From positions 1 through 53,864 of the forward strand of contig DATJBZ010000033.1 of assembly GCA_035515075.1 (NCBI GenBank): a stretch of DNA of 53,864 nt, in the 5' to 3' direction. This DNA is from Moheibacter sp035515075. GTDB lineage: Bacteria; Bacteroidota; Bacteroidia; Flavobacteriales; Weeksellaceae. The position numbers and the translations under genes are program-made. Numbering within the stretch: position 1 is the stretch's first letter; every line of letters starts with the position of its first letter. The notes beneath the pieces are model-generated. The model worked only from the letters and a program-made list of their open reading frames with translations, was not told the origin of the DNA and searched no databases. Below are positions 1 to 8,042 of the stretch, piece by piece.

Positions 1-180
1 TGCGCCCATGGAAACACTGGGTTCTCCTTTTTCTATTAAGCTCAACGTAGAGCGAGCAATATCTGCACGTTCTGCTACTTGCACAGCCGTAAGCTTTCTG
101 CGTTTACGCGCGAGTTTTATATTCTCACCCATTTGAGCTAAGGCCGATTGGTATTTAGGTAAAATTACTTGCTTTCTCAT
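1..180 (-). CDS. Xre-family helix-turn-helix transcriptional regulator (5' part only)
   Basis: The first 60 codons of a gene that runs off the left edge. Residues about 17-55 form a typical Xre/Cro helix-turn-helix: a basic stretch (KLARKRRKL), then a VAERADIARSTLSLIEKGEPSV segment in which the recognition helix (ARSTLSLIE) is clear. Regulators of this size class often sit next to HipA-like toxins or restriction genes, but the partner would lie outside the window. A -7 box lies just upstream at 201-208, flanked by an inverted repeat, which suggests autoregulation. The family call is firm; the targets are unknown. Confidence 0.85.
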   Translation of the reverse strand, partial: MRKQVILPKYQSALAQMGENIKLARKRRKLTAVQVAERADIARSTLSLIEKGEPSVSMGA

Positions 181-187
181 TAGATAT

Positions 188-230
188 CCGCTATTTCATT
201 CAAATATAGCTTTTTTGTACGAAATAACGG
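188..230 (-). promoter_or_regulatory. Promoter and likely operator of the Xre-type gene
   Basis: The minus strand carries TATATTTG (plus-strand 201-208), an exact match to the Bacteroidota -7 consensus TAnnTTTG, about 20 bases before the start codon at 180. It is flanked symmetrically by CCGCTATTTC (188-197) and GAAATAACGG (221-230), inverted arms that match at 9 of 10 positions. A dyad around a -7 box upstream of an Xre gene is the usual layout for autorepression. The operator role is inferred. Confidence 0.6.
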
Positions 231-324
231 TAGTTTTGTTTGATTTATATTTGTCCAATGTTTTTAAAGGCTGATAAAAGCTTGTTAGTGTGTGATTCGG
301 TGTATTTCATATTCAATATTTTCT

Positions 325-686
325 TTACTCCACGTCTTTTTCAAGTGGAGTTAATTTAACGGTTCGATCAAATTCGCTTTCAAACAATTGGTCTTGTATG
401 ATTCTATATGTTTCAAATTCCGTTTCTTTTGCCATCGGTGCCAGTTATTCGAAATTTTCGAACAACTGAATCTTCTTGTAATTCGTTGTCTTTAAATATA
501 TTTTCAGGTGTTCATTTATGGTTCTTAGATTTACATTGTAAAGTGTACCCATCATTTTTTGCGACAGCCAAATATTTTCATCTTTAAAAATCGCATCAAC
601 ATCACCTTCGCCTAATACTGCGAAAAATTTAAATATTCTGCCGATGAAGAACGGACTAAAGATTTTTTATTGTTTGTATATTTCAT
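325..686 (-). pseudogene. Decayed RhuM-family (virulence RhuM/Fic-DOC-associated) gene
   Basis: Pieces of a RhuM-family protein can be read in all the right order but in different frames. The start MKYTNNKKSLVRSSSAEYL begins at 686. After a frameshift comes GEGDVDAIFKDENIWLSQKM followed by TLYNVNLRTINEHL, the N-terminal DNA-binding motif of the family. After another shift comes NIFKDNELQEDSVVRKFR. The C-terminal tail (ETEFETYRIIQDQLFESEFD) then follows directly and ends at the stop at 325-327. The central part of the protein, roughly 200 residues in relatives, is missing. RhuM genes commonly sit inside type I restriction loci, so this may mark a lost system. Confidence 0.75.
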
Positions 687-717
687 TTTGTTGATGGGTT
701 TAATTTAGCATTTCTCT

Positions 718-789
718 TTAAAGTCGATGAGTTTCTGTTTCCAGAAAGTTTATAAAGGCTTGTTCGAGTTGTGATTTGGTGGATTTCAT
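718..789 (-). pseudogene. 23-codon remnant ORF
   Basis: A short ORF (MKSTKSQLEQAFINFLETE, then THRL and stop) lies between the RhuM remnant and the ATPase stub. The SQLEQAFINFL stretch resembles the first helix of larger enzymes such as restriction subunits, but it is too short to assign. I read it as a deletion remnant, not a functional peptide. Confidence 0.3.
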
Positions 790-799
790 GGTAATTTCA

Positions 800-1072
800 T
801 TAGACTGTAATTGAAATCTCATCAGCTGATCTTAAACCACTACTATATGATACTCTTTTCCTTCTTTCATAACTATACCCTTCATTGTTTTGAATTGTTT
901 TAATAAAACATTTACTTCTATCAGGATAATTTTCATACAAAAACTTTAATATTGTTGATTTACCAGAACCATTGAGCCCTGTTATAACTGCTAAATTTGT
1001 ATTGAACTGCAAATTAATATCATTTGTAATTCCTTTATATCCTTTAGGAACTGAATATTTAGATTTCTTCAT
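800..1072 (-). pseudogene. Truncated AAA-family ATPase (N-terminal stub)
   Basis: The 90-residue product starts like an overcoming-lysogenization-defect (OLD)- or RecF-type AAA ATPase: a short beta region (GITNDINLQFNTNLAVITG), then a Walker A motif GLNGSGKST at about residues 33-41. Soon after, the frame drifts into RRKRVSYSSGLRSADEISITV and stops. Relatives are several hundred residues long and need a Walker B motif and signature, which are absent. SSGLRSADEISI looks like the later signature region joined directly to the N-terminus, so an internal deletion is likely. ATPases of this type are common in defence islands. Activity is very unlikely. Confidence 0.65.
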
Positions 1073-1116
1073 TAATGTATAGTCTTTCCTTTGGTTATTA
1101 CTAGTTTAGTTTTCTT

Positions 1117-1156
1117 TTACCTCGCCAAGGGATTTAACAACAACGATTGAAGTTGG
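1117..1156. repeat. Left copy of a short direct repeat flanking the DUF3024 gene
   Basis: This stretch resembles 1534-1572 on the same strand, with about three quarters of the bases identical by eye (shared core ACAACAA.GATTG.AG). The two copies bracket the DUF3024 gene. They could be scars of insertion or a small dispersed element. Confidence 0.4.
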
Positions 1157-1170
1157 GTGAGTTTTTGGTT

Positions 1171-1506
1171 TTATCCAAAAAAGCAAAAATGTGCATCTTC
1201 TTTTATGATTTTTAGCAATACGTCTATAGAATTTGCGGTAGGAAAAGGCTCGTACAATTCCCATTTTCCTGAAGCTCGCATCCAATATAAAGTCCAAGAA
1301 TTTGTGGTTTTTGTATAGCGAATTTTAGCAAACTCAGATTGGATTAGTTCGTTTGGATTTCGCCAAAATGGACGAATGCTATATAAAATGGCTGTATTCT
1401 TTTTCCAAGAATAGCCAAAATCTAATTGCTTGCGGATTTCAATTTCTTTTGGACGAATTTCCTCAACAAATTTTTTGATTTGAATTTCAGTAAAATCTAT
1501 TTCCAT
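1171..1506 (-). CDS. DUF3024 domain-containing protein
   Basis: A 111-residue protein that covers the whole DUF3024 family. The middle has the typical pattern of an IRPFWRNPNE motif (about 44-53) followed by FAKIRYTKTTNSWTLYWMRA (about 59-78) and then a KWELYEPFP segment. The C-terminus ends in CFFG, as in other members, so the gene appears complete. The biochemical role of the family is unknown. Genes of this family occur scattered in accessory regions, often with defence or mobile genes, which fits the decayed island here. No operon partner is visible. Imperfect direct repeats lie on both sides. Confidence 0.85.
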   Translation of the reverse strand: MEIDFTEIQIKKFVEEIRPKEIEIRKQLDFGYSWKKNTAILYSIRPFWRNPNELIQSEFAKIRYTKTTNSWTLYWMRASGKWELYEPFPTANSIDVLLKIIKEDAHFCFFG

Positions 1507-1533
1507 AATTGTTAGTGTTTATTTCCTCTCCTC

Positions 1534-1572
1534 CTACCTCCCCAATCGACTGAACAACAAAGATTGCAGCTA
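1534..1572. repeat. Right copy of the direct repeat flanking the DUF3024 gene
   Basis: Partner of 1117-1156. It begins CTACCTCCCCAATCGACTGA and shares the ACAACAA.GATTG core with the left copy. It ends in the upstream region of the DUF3024 gene. Confidence 0.4.
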
Positions 1573-2102
1573 AATCAATATTTTCATCAGCCATGCTTTC
1601 ACATTTCGATAAGCTTCAAAAATATCAAAAGAAAGCATCAAAAGCTAATTAATCTTAACAAGCAACATATTGACATCTTGATACCGCAAATGAACCATCG
1701 ATTTGCTTATGAATTTTATCCTAGCTCTTTATCAAAAAAAATAAAAATCAGCTAAAAAATGCCCTATGACGCTCATTACAGCTACTGCTCAAAGGATTTT
1801 CACCATTCCCCTTGCCCAAAACTTCACTTCAGCGCATCGATTAACCAATAAGCAGAAGCGCCGTTAATTTGTGCAGAATTACTAACTCTCAATTGACAAG
1901 ATGTGCCTCATACACTGTGCTTTGTACAATCCTCACAGTCAATCGTACTATTGTCTGATGCCTGATTTCTAATGTCTAATTTCTAGTATCTAGTGTCTAA
2001 TTTCTTGTTCCCATTTGTGCAGAACCGTCTAATCGATACGCTGTGATAACATTGTACTTGGTACTTGGTACGCTGTACTTCCCAATTTCTAGTACCTAGT
2101 TT
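1573..2102. repeat. Gene-free stretch with TAG-rich dispersed repeat (copy 1)
   Basis: No credible gene is seen between the DUF3024 and ywbE-like genes. From about 1950 to 2100 the sequence is built of tandem degenerate words such as TCTAATGTC, TCTAGTATC and TTGGTAC. Positions 1990-2024 recur almost perfectly, inverted, at 8925-8960 (one base inserted). A third relative lies at about 27612-27775. The element therefore belongs to a dispersed intergenic repeat family of this genome. Confidence 0.7.
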
Positions 2103-2300
2103 CTAATGCCCCAGCACCTTCTTCACCCTTCCGACTTGTCCATCTTCCAGACGAACCTTGATGCCGTGTGGGTGTTGCGTTGATTTGGTCAAAATATTTT
2201 GAACAATTCCTCGGGTCAATTTCCCCGTTCTTTGGTCTGCTTTTAAGACTATTTCAACTTCAGCGCCGATTGAAATGGCCGATCGATTCGTTCCGTTCAT
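2103..2300 (-). CDS. ywbE: YwbE family protein (DUF2196)
   Basis: A 65-residue protein matching the small YwbE family end to end: an N-terminal RSAISIGAEVEIVLK segment, the family signature DQRTGKLTRGIV at about residues 22-33, and the C-terminal HPHGIKVRLEDGQVGRVK pattern. Its short beta-rich fold resembles KOW/S1-like nucleic-acid-binding modules, but the cellular role has not been established. The start overlaps the stop of the upstream S4-domain gene by four bases (2297-2300), so the two are translationally coupled, which fits a job in RNA metabolism. Confidence 0.9.
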   Translation of the reverse strand: MNGTNRSAISIGAEVEIVLKADQRTGKLTRGIVQNILTKSTQHPHGIKVRLEDGQVGRVKKVLGH

Positions 2301-2518
2301 GCTTCGATGGTAATTTGTTGTCCATTGAATTCGGCGACATCTCCCACACGCATTTTTTTGCGCTTTTGCAATTCCACCGTTCCATTGACTTGAACCATTC
2401 CTTGTTGGATCACCAAATGGGCTTCCCCACCAGAACCCACCAAACGCATGGTTTTTAGCAATTTATCCAGCGCAATGAATTCGTTGCCCGCTGTCAGTGT
2501 AAAAGTCAATTTTGCCAT
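2297..2518 (-). CDS. RNA-binding S4 domain protein (YbcJ-like)
   Basis: A 73-residue protein made of a single S4 RNA-binding domain. The pattern FIALDKLLKTMRLVGSGGEA, followed by an IQQGMVQVNGTVELQKRKKM stretch and a VGDVAEFNG turn, is typical of the YbcJ/YaaA group. It is likely cytoplasmic and ribosome- or RNA-associated. It forms a two-gene operon with the ywbE-like gene, with a four-base overlap. The specific RNA target is not predictable from sequence. Confidence 0.85.
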   Translation of the reverse strand: MAKLTFTLTAGNEFIALDKLLKTMRLVGSGGEAHLVIQQGMVQVNGTVELQKRKKMRVGDVAEFNGQQITIEA

Positions 2519-2557
2519 CCATGTTTATTTTGAATGCAAATATAAACGTTCTGACCA

Positions 2558-4024
2558 TTACAGCAAAGGTGCCATCAAACGACAAACCGAAGCAAAAGCC
2601 TTGTAATACCAGCTTTCATTTTGCCAAGTCTCAAAAGTAAATATTGCACTGTCTTGCTGGTCGATGCGGAATTGCTCAGCCAATTGACCGGCCAAGTGTT
2701 CATTGACCAACAGTGCCGACACCTCGAAATTGATCAAAAAACTCCGCGAATCCAAATTGGTCGTCCCCACAAATGCCAACACATCATCGATGTTGATTGT
2801 TTTCGCATGGATAAATCCTTTTTCGTACAAAAACACCCGAACACCTCGCGCCACAAATGGTTTCAAAAATGAAAGCATCGCCGCTTGTACCACAGCCGAA
2901 TCGCCCTTTTTAGGAATCATCAACGAAACCTCAACGCCTTTGGCCACCGCAATCATCAAAGCTGTTTTGAAAGATTCCGTCGGAATGAAATAAGGCGTAC
3001 ACAATTCAATCTTCTTTTTTGCCGCTGAAATCCCCAAAATCATCGCTTCCATATTGTAAGGAGCCGTATTCCCTGGAGAAGAAAACGCAAAACTCATCGG
3101 CACTTTGTTGACAAATTCCGCTGTATCGGGAAAATACCTGGTATCCAAAGCCCAATCTTGTTGCGCAATGCTTTGCCAATGCAACCAAAATTGAATTTGA
3201 AGCATCTTCACCGCATCTCCCGCAAGTCGAATCGACGTATCACGCCAATAAAGTTCACCGCGGTTGGGATTGCTGTATTTTTCCGAAATATTGATGCCAC
3301 CCACATAACCGATCGCGCCATCGATGACCACTATTTTTCGGTGGTTCCTGTAATTGCTATTGGCCAAGGAAGAAAAATGCACCGGAAGAAATACTTCCAT
3401 TTGAATGCCCAAATTGGTATAATGTTTTTGTCGTTTGGCCAATTTTGAAGACCCAAATCCATCGATGATCAAACGGACTTCTACGCCTTCTTTCGCTTTT
3501 TCAACCAATAAGTTCAACAATTCCGTTCCGACCTCATCTTCCTCAAAAATATAATATTCCAAATGAATGTGGTCTTTGGCTTGGCGCAAATCCTCGAACA
3601 ACAAAGGAAACTTCTGTTCGCCATTGATCAAAATTTTCACGGCATTGTTGGACGTGGGAATTGCATTTTTGGTCCGAAACAAATAAGAAAAAACAGCATT
3701 CAACTCCGTATCCACATCCGCAATCAAACGAAATTCTTGGTCTATGAAAGTTTGGATCGATGGCCATTTCGCTTCCAACTGTTGGCTGTAACGCTCTTCT
3801 AATTGCTTGAAATATTTGTCTTTTTTGAATTTTTGACCAAAAAAATAGTACAAAATCACGCCCACAACTGGCAGAAATACGATGACCATCAACCACGCAA
3901 TGGTTTTTTCTGGTTTTCCATTTTCAACCAAAATCAATACGAGCGTGGACAATATGATCAACCCCAAAGGCAACCAATACCACGTTGCTATAAAATGCCA
4001 AAAAAGCTTGAGATATTCCATCAT
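2558..4024 (-). CDS. cls: Cardiolipin synthase (phospholipase D family)
   Basis: A 488-residue membrane-bound enzyme that condenses two phosphatidylglycerols (or a close variant) into cardiolipin. Two N-terminal membrane segments lie at about residues 12-33 and 41-62. Two phospholipase D HKD motifs follow: H228-x-K230-x4-D235 (HRKIVVID) with the GGIN tail, and H406-x-K408-x4-D413 (HAKTINID) with the TTNLDSRSF tail. Length and architecture are those of bacterial Cls. The gene begins with two consecutive ATG codons (4022-4024, 4019-4021), either of which could be used. It stands alone between the S4 and glmM-like genes on the same strand. Confidence 0.93.
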   Translation of the reverse strand: MMEYLKLFWHFIATWYWLPLGLIILSTLVLILVENGKPEKTIAWLMVIVFLPVVGVILYYFFGQKFKKDKYFKQLEERYSQQLEAKWPSIQTFIDQEFRLIADVDTELNAVFSYLFRTKNAIPTSNNAVKILINGEQKFPLLFEDLRQAKDHIHLEYYIFEEDEVGTELLNLLVEKAKEGVEVRLIIDGFGSSKLAKRQKHYTNLGIQMEVFLPVHFSSLANSNYRNHRKIVVIDGAIGYVGGINISEKYSNPNRGELYWRDTSIRLAGDAVKMLQIQFWLHWQSIAQQDWALDTRYFPDTAEFVNKVPMSFAFSSPGNTAPYNMEAMILGISAAKKKIELCTPYFIPTESFKTALMIAVAKGVEVSLMIPKKGDSAVVQAAMLSFLKPFVARGVRVFLYEKGFIHAKTINIDDVLAFVGTTNLDSRSFLINFEVSALLVNEHLAGQLAEQFRIDQQDSAIFTFETWQNESWYYKAFASVCRLMAPLL

Positions 4025-4074
4025 TGATTTTGTTTTTAAAATGCAATCAATTCAAATGAAATGGCCTTCAAAGC

Positions 4075-5457
4075 TTACTTCATTTTGCTCAATTCATCGA
4101 TGAATCGATCCGCCAAATCGTCGGCTGCAGTTTGTGTTGGAGCTTCGGTATAAATTCGGATGATCGGTTCGGTGTTCGATTTTCTCAAATGCACCCAAGC
4201 GTCTGCAAAATCGATTTTTACCCCATCAATGGTCGAAATTTCTTCGTTGGCATATTGGTTTTGCATTTGCTCCAACAAACCATCCACATTGATTTCTGGT
4301 GTCAATTCAATTTTCTTTTTGCTCATGAAGTAGGTTGGATAGGCCGCGCGCATTTCGCTCAACTTCCCTCCTCTTTCCGCCAAATGACTTAAAAACAAAG
4401 CGATGCCGACCAAAGAATCTCGGCCATAATGCAGTTCTGGATAAATGATGCCGCCGTTGCCTTCGCCACCGATTTTTGCGCCGACTTCTTTCATTTGATT
4501 CACCACATTGACTTCACCTACTGCCGAAGCGTAATAAGTTTGACCGTATTTTGTAGCGATGTCTCTCAATGCTCTGGAAGATGATAAATTAGAAACCGTT
4601 GCCGAAGGCGTTTTAGACAAAACATAATCTGCCACAGCCACCAAGGTGTATTCTTCACCAAACATTTCTCCATCTTCAGCTATCAAAGCCAAACGGTCCA
4701 CATCAGGATCGACAACAATGCCGAAATCTGCTTTTTCTTCGACTACTTTTCGTGAGATGTCGCCCAAATGTTCTTTCAAAGGTTCTGGATTGTGCGGAAA
4801 ATGTCCTGTCGGTTCGCAATACATTTTCACGTATTCCACACCCAATTTGTCCAACAAAGGCGGAATGGAAATTCCTCCGGTAGAATTGACCGCATCGATG
4901 ACTACTTTGAATTTTTGTTCAGCAATCAAAGCGGCATTGACCAAAGGCAATTGCAAGATTTTTTCAATGTGAATGGCAATCCCTTCTTCATTTTTTTGGT
5001 AAGTGCCCAAATCATCCACTTCCGCAAAAACATAGGCATCTTCCGCTGCTATGTTCAAAATTCGCTCACCATTGGCTGCGGAAATGAATTCGCCTTTTTC
5101 ATTCAACAATTTCAATGCATTCCATTGTTTGGGATTGTGGCTTGCCGTCAAAATGATGCCACCATCTGCATTCAAGTGTGTGACCATGACTTCTACAGTC
5201 GGTGTAGTGGACAAACCCAAATCGATGACATCAATGCCCAAACCAATCAAAGTCGAACTGACCAATTGTGCAATCATTTCACCCGAAATTCGTGCATCCC
5301 GGCCGATGACTACGGTGTTTTTCTCTTTTTGGGTATTGGCTTTCAACCAAGTACCATACGCTGCTGCAAATTTCACTGCATCGATGGGCGTTAAATTGTC
5401 ATTGATGGTTCCACCGATGGTGCCTCGGATGCCAGAAATTGATTTGATTAAAGACAT
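4075..5457 (-). CDS. glmM: Phosphoglucosamine mutase-like phosphohexomutase
   Basis: A 460-residue alpha-D-phosphohexomutase. The phosphoserine loop TASHNP holds the catalytic Ser106. The metal loop DPDVDR gives Asp250, Asp252 and Asp254. The phosphate-binding loop RKSNTEPIIRIYTE lies near the C-terminus. The sugar-recognition loop reads GGEGNGG (about 330-336), not the GGEQSGH form of classical GlmM; this variant is usual in Bacteroidota and archaeal-type enzymes. Conversion of glucosamine-6-phosphate to glucosamine-1-phosphate for peptidoglycan precursors is the likely job, but phosphomannomutase or phosphoglucomutase activity cannot be excluded. Confidence 0.85.
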   Translation of the reverse strand: MSLIKSISGIRGTIGGTINDNLTPIDAVKFAAAYGTWLKANTQKEKNTVVIGRDARISGEMIAQLVSSTLIGLGIDVIDLGLSTTPTVEVMVTHLNADGGIILTASHNPKQWNALKLLNEKGEFISAANGERILNIAAEDAYVFAEVDDLGTYQKNEEGIAIHIEKILQLPLVNAALIAEQKFKVVIDAVNSTGGISIPPLLDKLGVEYVKMYCEPTGHFPHNPEPLKEHLGDISRKVVEEKADFGIVVDPDVDRLALIAEDGEMFGEEYTLVAVADYVLSKTPSATVSNLSSSRALRDIATKYGQTYYASAVGEVNVVNQMKEVGAKIGGEGNGGIIYPELHYGRDSLVGIALFLSHLAERGGKLSEMRAAYPTYFMSKKKIELTPEINVDGLLEQMQNQYANEEISTIDGVKIDFADAWVHLRKSNTEPIIRIYTEAPTQTAADDLADRFIDELSKMK

Positions 5458-5541
5458 AATTTGGTGTTTTTAGGGTGTAAGTTTTGACAAACTTAAAATT
5501 ATTTTGTTTGGGTGATTTATTTTTGAAATCGCATCAGCAAT

Positions 5542-5580
5542 AAAAAAAAAAAGCCAGCCAAATGAAATCAATGACTGGCT
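5542..5580 (-). terminator. Rho-independent terminator after lpdA
   Basis: On the minus strand AGCCAGTC pairs with GGCTGGCT across a 13-base loop (one G.U pair) and is followed by a run of more than eight T. It ends the lipoamide dehydrogenase transcript before the glmM-like gene. Confidence 0.8.
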
Positions 5581-5615
5581 CTTTGTATATAATTTCTTGC
5601 GAAACAATTGTTGTA

Positions 5616-7016
5616 TTATGAGTGGATCGCTCTTTTTCCTGTCGCATCCAAAGCCGCTTCCTTCATGGCTTCTGCATACGTTGGGTGTGCGTGGCTCATT
5701 CTGGCAATATCTTCAGCCGAAGCTCTGTATTCCATAGCAACCACAGCTTCTGCAATCAAATCCGCAGCTCTTGCACCAACAATATGGATCCCCAAAACTT
5801 CATCTGTTTTTTCGTCAGAAAGAATTTTCACAAATCCATCCAAATCCATGCTCGCTCTTGATCTACCCAAAGCGCGGAAAGGGAAGTTTCCAACTTTGTA
5901 AGCTGCACCTGACTCTTTCAACTGTTCTTCTGTTTTTCCTACAGCCGCTACTTCTGGCCAAGTATAAACCACTCCTGGGATCAAATCGTAGTTGATGTGT
6001 GGTTTTTGTCCCGCCAACAATTCTGCGACCATGATTCCTTCGTCTCCTGCTTTGTGCGCCAACATGGCACCTGCAACTACGTCACCGATGGCATAAACAT
6101 TGGCCACATTGGTTTGCAATTGATCATTGGTTTTCACTCTGCCTCTTTCATCAGTTTCAATGCCTGCATTTTCCAAGCCCAAACCATCAGTATAAGCACT
6201 TCTACCAACAGAAACCAAAACGTAATCTCCGCTCAATTCCAAAGTTTCTCCTTTCTTGTCTTCTGCTTTTACTGCAACGGTATCGCCTTGGTTGGTCACT
6301 TCAGTGACTTTGGTCGAAGTAAGGAATTTCATGCCTTGCTTTCTCAATACCTTGGTGATTTCTCTCGACAAAGCCGCGTCCATTCCTGGAATCACACGGT
6401 CTGCGTACTCTACCACCGTTACCTCTGCACCCAATCTCAAATAGACTGATCCCAATTCCAAACCGATCACTCCACCACCAATCACGATCAAATGTTTGGG
6501 AATCTCTTTCAATTCCAAAGCTTCCGTAGAGGTGATGATTCTTTCTTTGTCGGTTTTGGCAAAAGGCAATTCAGTCGAATAAGATCCTGTCGCAATGATG
6601 GTATATTTTGATTCAATTTCTTCCACTGAACCATCTTCTTTGGTGATGGTCAAATGCGTCGCATCTTTGAAAGCGCCCAAACCATTGAAAACTTCAATGT
6701 TGTTTTTCCCCATCAAATATTCGATGCCTTTTACGTTGGCATCTACCACTTCTCTTTTGCGCTGAATCATCTGCGCAAAATTGATTTTTGGTTTTTCAAT
6801 TTCAATACCGTGTGCTTCGAACTGATGCACAGCAGTATGGTAATGTTCCGATGAATCCAATAAAGCCTTGGATGGAATGCAACCTACGTTCAAACAAGTT
6901 CCGCCTAAGCTGCTTTTTTCAATAATGGCCGTTTTGAAGCCAAGTTGAGCGCTACGAACTGCAGCTATGTATCCTCCAGGTCCTGATCCTATCACGGCAA
7001 CATCAAATGATTTCAT
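5616..7016 (-). CDS. lpdA: Dihydrolipoyl dehydrogenase
   Basis: The 466-residue flavoprotein E3 component of 2-oxoacid dehydrogenase complexes and the glycine cleavage system; it reoxidises dihydrolipoamide with NAD+. The FAD-binding GSGPGGY motif lies at residues 10-16. The redox-active disulfide is Cys41-Cys46 in GGTCLNVGCIPSK. The NAD-binding GGGVIGLELGS motif lies mid-protein, then the second FAD motif YAIGDV. The catalytic His444/Glu449 pair lies in HAHPTYAE. Length is normal and all key residues are present. Monocistronic, with its own -7 box (7046-7053) and terminator. No E1 or E2 gene is adjacent. Confidence 0.96.
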   Translation of the reverse strand: MKSFDVAVIGSGPGGYIAAVRSAQLGFKTAIIEKSSLGGTCLNVGCIPSKALLDSSEHYHTAVHQFEAHGIEIEKPKINFAQMIQRKREVVDANVKGIEYLMGKNNIEVFNGLGAFKDATHLTITKEDGSVEEIESKYTIIATGSYSTELPFAKTDKERIITSTEALELKEIPKHLIVIGGGVIGLELGSVYLRLGAEVTVVEYADRVIPGMDAALSREITKVLRKQGMKFLTSTKVTEVTNQGDTVAVKAEDKKGETLELSGDYVLVSVGRSAYTDGLGLENAGIETDERGRVKTNDQLQTNVANVYAIGDVVAGAMLAHKAGDEGIMVAELLAGQKPHINYDLIPGVVYTWPEVAAVGKTEEQLKESGAAYKVGNFPFRALGRSRASMDLDGFVKILSDEKTDEVLGIHIVGARAADLIAEAVVAMEYRASAEDIARMSHAHPTYAEAMKEAALDATGKRAIHS

Positions 7017-7045
7017 AATTTTTTATTTATTTCAAATTTGAAGCA

Positions 7046-7053
7046 CAAAAATA
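7046..7053 (-). promoter_or_regulatory. -7 box of lpdA
   Basis: The minus strand reads TATTTTTG, an exact TAnnTTTG match, 29 bases upstream of the lpdA start codon. No exact TTG -33 element is seen at the usual distance. Confidence 0.5.
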
Positions 7054-7094
7054 AGTATTAAATCTGATTTTAACAGAAGTTGGAAGAAGAATCC

Positions 7095-7127
7095 TTGTTA
7101 ATTTCAAGCAACCATTTGATATTTTTG
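7095..7127 (+). promoter_or_regulatory. Promoter of the DUF4397 lipoprotein gene
   Basis: TTG at 7095-7097 and TATTTTTG at 7120-7127 are separated by 22 bases, within the range of Flavobacterium-type promoters (TTG, 17-23 bases, TAnnTTTG). The start codon follows 29 bases later. Confidence 0.6.
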
Positions 7128-7156
7128 CGTCTTGATAATTGAAAATATAAATCAAA

Positions 7157-7846
7157 ATGAAAAAATTAAAATTTTTGGGAGGCATGCTGGTTGCTGGTTT
7201 ATTGTTGAATGCTTGTTTGGATACAGATGATGGCAACACCAATCAAATTCCAGAAGAAATCGGTTGGTTGGCTTTCGTCAACGCTTCTCCAGATTCTGAG
7301 CGATTGTTCTTTTTTGCCAATGACAAAATCATCAACAACGAAGGGCTTCCTTATGAAAGATTGTTTGGCTACATTTATCAAAACACTGGCGCTTTATCTC
7401 TAAAAGTGAAAACGGCTTCGTCTGATTTTCTGGATACCATCAACATCAATCTTCAAAAAGGAGATATGTACAGTGTTTATGCGATCAATGAATTTGATGA
7501 TTTAAAGTTAAAATTGTATTCTGACCAACATACTTTACCAGATGCAGAAAAGTCGATGTTGCGTTTCATTCAATTGTCACCCGATGCTCCGCATTTGCGT
7601 TTGGAAATCGAAGGGGTTTCTACCAATTTTGGTAATTTCTTCTATACAGACCACTCTTCTTTTATTGAGTTTGACGGAGGTTTCAACAAAAAAATATACC
7701 TCATTGATGAAGTGACCAATGATACGATTTTAAGTAAATCGGCCAATTTTCACAAAGGAAAATCTTATTCTTTATTTAGCAAAGGTTTTGTAAACACCAC
7801 CGATGCTGATGAACAACTGGACATCCAAGTGATTCCATTTCAATAA
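7157..7846 (+). CDS. DUF4397 domain-containing lipoprotein
   Basis: A 229-residue exported lipoprotein. The signal peptide ends in the lipobox LLNAC with Cys20. The mature part opens with an acidic stretch (LDTDDGN), the kind of tail that in Bacteroidota directs lipoproteins to the cell surface. The DUF4397 domain shows in WLAFVNASPDSERLFFFAND (about 34-53) and again in the internal repeat FIQLSPDAPHLRLEIEG (about 138-154), the family's VNASPDAP hallmark. The function of the family is unknown; a beta-sandwich surface role is plausible. Single gene with its own promoter and a strong terminator. Confidence 0.85.
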   Translation: MKKLKFLGGMLVAGLLLNACLDTDDGNTNQIPEEIGWLAFVNASPDSERLFFFANDKIINNEGLPYERLFGYIYQNTGALSLKVKTASSDFLDTININLQKGDMYSVYAINEFDDLKLKLYSDQHTLPDAEKSMLRFIQLSPDAPHLRLEIEGVSTNFGNFFYTDHSSFIEFDGGFNKKIYLIDEVTNDTILSKSANFHKGKSYSLFSKGFVNTTDADEQLDIQVIPFQ

Positions 7847-7871
7847 AATCATTCATTTTTTTACTTGCAAG

Positions 7872-7901
7872 AGCTGACCAACATGGGTCAGCTTTTTTTT
7901 T
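7872..7901 (+). terminator. Rho-independent terminator after the DUF4397 gene
   Basis: Perfect 8-bp stem AGCTGACC/GGTCAGCT with a six-base loop followed by a run of T. Confidence 0.9.
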
Positions 7902-8042
7902 GGATGAAATGCCCCATTCAATAAAGCCAACGCCTCAAGCAATGTTCAGATTTTTATGTTTTGTGGCGCTAAAAAAAGTTTCAGCCCAAGAATTGTTTTT
8001 TGGTGCACTGAATTTAGTATTTTAGCGCCAAAGATCAAGACT

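Noticed and set aside
1106..1297. 63-codon open frame overlapping the DUF3024 gene
   Set aside because: Most of it is a frame shadow of DUF3024, whose complete C-terminus (CFFG) supports the other frame.
4768..5394. Long open frame antisense to the glmM-like gene
   Set aside because: It is the mirror of a well-supported enzyme gene and has no protein-like features.
7956..8042. Upstream extension of the fabG frame by 29 codons
   Set aside because: The added residues show no family similarity and the ATG at 8043 gives the standard FabG N-terminus.
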